Shown piece by piece: positions 6,568 to 7,289 of a stretch of 7,289 bases of DNA. The stretch is taken from assembly GCA_003662515.1 (NCBI GenBank), contig QMYF01000019.1, forward strand, positions 1-7,289, written 5' to 3'. The notes under the pieces were generated by a model, which saw only the letters and a program-made list of their open reading frames with translations, ran no database searches and was not told the DNA's origin. Made by a program: the position numbers and the translations under genes. The DNA is from Candidatus Hecatellales archaeon. GTDB taxonomy: Archaea; Thermoproteota; Bathyarchaeia; Hecatellales; Hecatellaceae. Every line of letters begins with the position of its first letter. Positions within the stretch are counted from its first letter, which is position 1.

Positions 6568-6589
6568 GGCTTTCAGCCTGCCTAATCGC

Positions 6590-6604
6590 CCTTTTAAAGC
6601 TGAA
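6590..6604 (-). promoter_or_regulatory. Candidate TATA promoter of the ATPase subunit F gene
   Basis: On the minus strand a CAG followed by CTTTAAAAG (6591-6599) resembles an archaeal BRE/TATA pair. It spans positions -32 to -24 relative to the ATG at 6567, which would place transcription start at or next to the start codon, giving a leaderless mRNA. Confidence 0.5.
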
Positions 6605-6625
6605 TTAAGCTAAACCTTAACCCCT

Positions 6626-7096
6626 TTAAAACTGTTTCAGGAACTCCTCCCGCGACATGATGGTCCCGCAATAATAGCAGCGGAGGCGAAGGTTTTCCCC
6701 CTCTCCCTCCACGTGGAAGGTAGGCTTTATAGGCTCACGGCTGTTGGTTATGCAGGCCACGTTAGGACATTTAAGAACTCCGGTAATCATGGATGGCGGC
6801 TTAACCCTCTCCTTTCTTGCCACCTCAAAATTCCTTATAATGTTTATGGTGGCGTTGGGGGCTACCAGCGCTATCCTGTCCACCTCTTCGGGAGCTAGCT
6901 CCCTCCCCTCCACCTTAACTATATCCTTCTTCCCAAGCTTCCCGCTGGGAACATTCATCAAAACGCTGACGATGAAGCCTTCCCTACCCGTTATGCCTAA
7001 AATGCGGAGCACGGCGAGGGCTGTTCCAGCTGTAATATGGTCTATTACCGTTCCATCCTTGATCTTCTCAACTCTCAGCTCCCTTTTCTCCGACAA
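6626..7096 (-). CDS. pyrI: Aspartate carbamoyltransferase regulatory subunit
   Basis: Regulatory chain of aspartate carbamoyltransferase, the first committed step of pyrimidine synthesis. It binds nucleotide effectors and has no catalytic activity without the PyrB chains. The 156-residue length is typical. The N-terminal allosteric domain shows [27 protein letters not shown] and [16 protein letters not shown]. Then come [11 protein letters not shown] and the zinc domain with C110, C115, C140 and C143 (spacing CPNVAC and CYYC), the same as in the E. coli chain. The start is TTG at 7096. No ATG or GTG exists between it and the upstream in-frame stop, GGTGA lies 4 nt before it, and the protein begins right at the conserved region. 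pyrB is not adjacent: the next gene downstream is an ATPase subunit, and the gene upstream is divergent. Confidence 0.96.
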   Translation of the reverse strand: MSEKRELRVEKIKDGTVIDHITAGTALAVLRILGITGREGFIVSVLMNVPSGKLGKKDIVKVEGRELAPEEVDRIALVAPNATINIIRNFEVARKERVKPPSMITGVLKCPNVACITNSREPIKPTFHVEGEGENLRLRCYYCGTIMSREEFLKQF

Positions 7097-7134
7097 GGTT
7101 TCACCAGCCTCAAAATAACCTAATTCCCGAGGCC

Positions 7135-7145
7135 TGCCTCAAAAA
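7135..7145 (-). repeat. 11-base element upstream of pyrI (copy 2)
   Basis: TTTTTGAGGCA on the minus strand, ending 39 bases before the pyrI TTG, exactly the distance of copy 1 from the tmcA ATG. A shorter match, TTTTGAGGC, lies at 7107-7115, 29 bases closer to the gene. The element lies near the predicted transcription start of pyrI. Confidence 0.4.
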
Positions 7146-7160
7146 TGTTAGTAAGAGCCC

Positions 7161-7175
7161 CTCTTTTAAGGGTTC
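7161..7175 (-). promoter_or_regulatory. Candidate TATA promoter of pyrI
   Basis: Minus-strand GAACC followed by CTTAAAAG (7163-7170) looks like a BRE plus TATA box. A start about 25 bases downstream (near 7140) would give a leader of about 44 nt with the GGTGA ribosome-binding site. Confidence 0.45.
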
Positions 7176-7186
7176 AAGCCTGAATA

Positions 7187-7200
7187 GAAAACTTTATAAT
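7187..7200 (+). promoter_or_regulatory. TATA promoter of the right-edge gene
   Basis: GAAAA followed by CTTTATAAT (7192-7200) is a good archaeal BRE/TATA match, the best in the window. Transcription should start near 7222, leaving a leader of about 38 nt before the ATG at 7260. It is divergent from, and about 20 bases away from, the pyrI promoter, so the two genes could share control. Confidence 0.6.
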
Positions 7201-7259
7201 CAGAGTTTCTCCCAAAACCATCTAACATTCCCAGCAAGCCTAGTAAGGGTGAAAGAGAA

Positions 7260-7289
7260 ATGCCCGAGGTGAAGGTTGACCTAGAAAAA
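7260..7289 (+). CDS. Start of an unidentified protein (ten codons in window)
   Basis: ATG with the reading MPEVKVDLEK running off the right edge. GGTGA (7248-7252) lies 7 nt before the ATG and a clear TATA box lies about 60 bases upstream, which together make a real gene likely. It is the first ATG in its frame after the promoter. Ten residues are too few to name a family. It is divergent from pyrI across a 163-bp intergenic region. Confidence 0.6.
   Translation, partial: MPEVKVDLEK

Noticed and set aside
6568..6578. Small hairpin GGCT-TTC-AGCC directly before the ATPase subunit F start
   Set aside because: Four base pairs are too few to claim a regulatory structure in DNA where such words are common.
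6713..7118. Two plus-strand open frames (61 and 124 codons) opposite pyrI
   Set aside because: The minus strand encodes an intact PyrI with all four zinc cysteines; the longer antisense frame is hydrophobic only because it mirrors PyrI codons.
7153..7176. Imperfect inverted repeat (GAGCCC ... GGGTTC) in the divergent promoter region
   Set aside because: It holds one wobble pair over six and overlaps the pyrI TATA box; it could be an operator, but a match this short is not supportable from one sequence.
1..7289. CRISPR array, tRNA/rRNA genes, insertion sequence or phage genes
   Set aside because: I saw no regular repeats, cloverleaf sequences, transposase motifs or terminal inverted repeats; nearly all the DNA is covered by housekeeping-type genes.

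Overview
The window is a gene-dense piece of an archaeal chromosome. The evidence is the archaeal-type phosphoglycerate kinase, an MTH1187-type thiamine-binding protein, the archaeal-size tRNA(Met) cytidine acetyltransferase TmcA, subunit F of the A-type ATPase, the regulatory chain PyrI of aspartate carbamoyltransferase, TATA/BRE-like promoters, and TTG starts mixed with GGAGGTG/GGTGA ribosome-binding sites. The combination would suit a TACK-type lineage (for example Bathyarchaeia or relatives), but that is an impression of style; no marker here fixes the phylum.

Layout. Positions 1-1151 (+ strand) hold the C-terminal two thirds of phosphoglycerate kinase, followed without any gap by a 102-residue thiamine-binding protein (COG0011 family). 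From 1138 to 7096 everything lies on the minus strand. Read in the direction of transcription the order is pyrI, the A-ATPase subunit F gene, tmcA, an ASCH-domain protein, a 74-residue zinc ribbon, a SAMHD1-like HD phosphohydrolase, and a TIM-barrel protein resembling aldo/keto reductases. The last five are packed tightly (a 41-bp overlap, then gaps of 3, 18 and 23 bp) and probably form one operon. The two blocks converge with a 14-bp overlap of their 3' ends. At the right edge a divergent promoter region (7097-7259) separates pyrI from a + strand gene of which only ten codons are present.

How the genes may work together. The most interesting part is the tmcA operon. TmcA makes N4-acetylcytidine (ac4C) in RNA. 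The next gene, which begins inside tmcA, encodes an ASCH protein of nearly the same size as E. coli YqfB, an ASCH enzyme reported to deacetylate N4-acetylcytidine, and it keeps a Lys-x-x-Thr pair at the position of the YqfB catalytic residues. A writer of ac4C and a possible eraser or salvage enzyme for ac4C would then be translationally coupled. The HD protein two genes downstream carries the full set of SAMHD1-type metal and catalytic residues, so a role in cleaning up nucleotides is conceivable. The assignment of ac4C activity to the ASCH protein and the link to the HD enzyme are inference.

Other points: pyrI has no pyrB beside it, the ATPase subunit F gene lies apart from any other ATPase gene in view and seems to have a leaderless promoter, and an 11-base element occurs at the same distance upstream of pyrI and tmcA. 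No tRNA, rRNA, CRISPR array, insertion sequence or prophage gene was seen. No gene-free stretch exceeds 300 bases.
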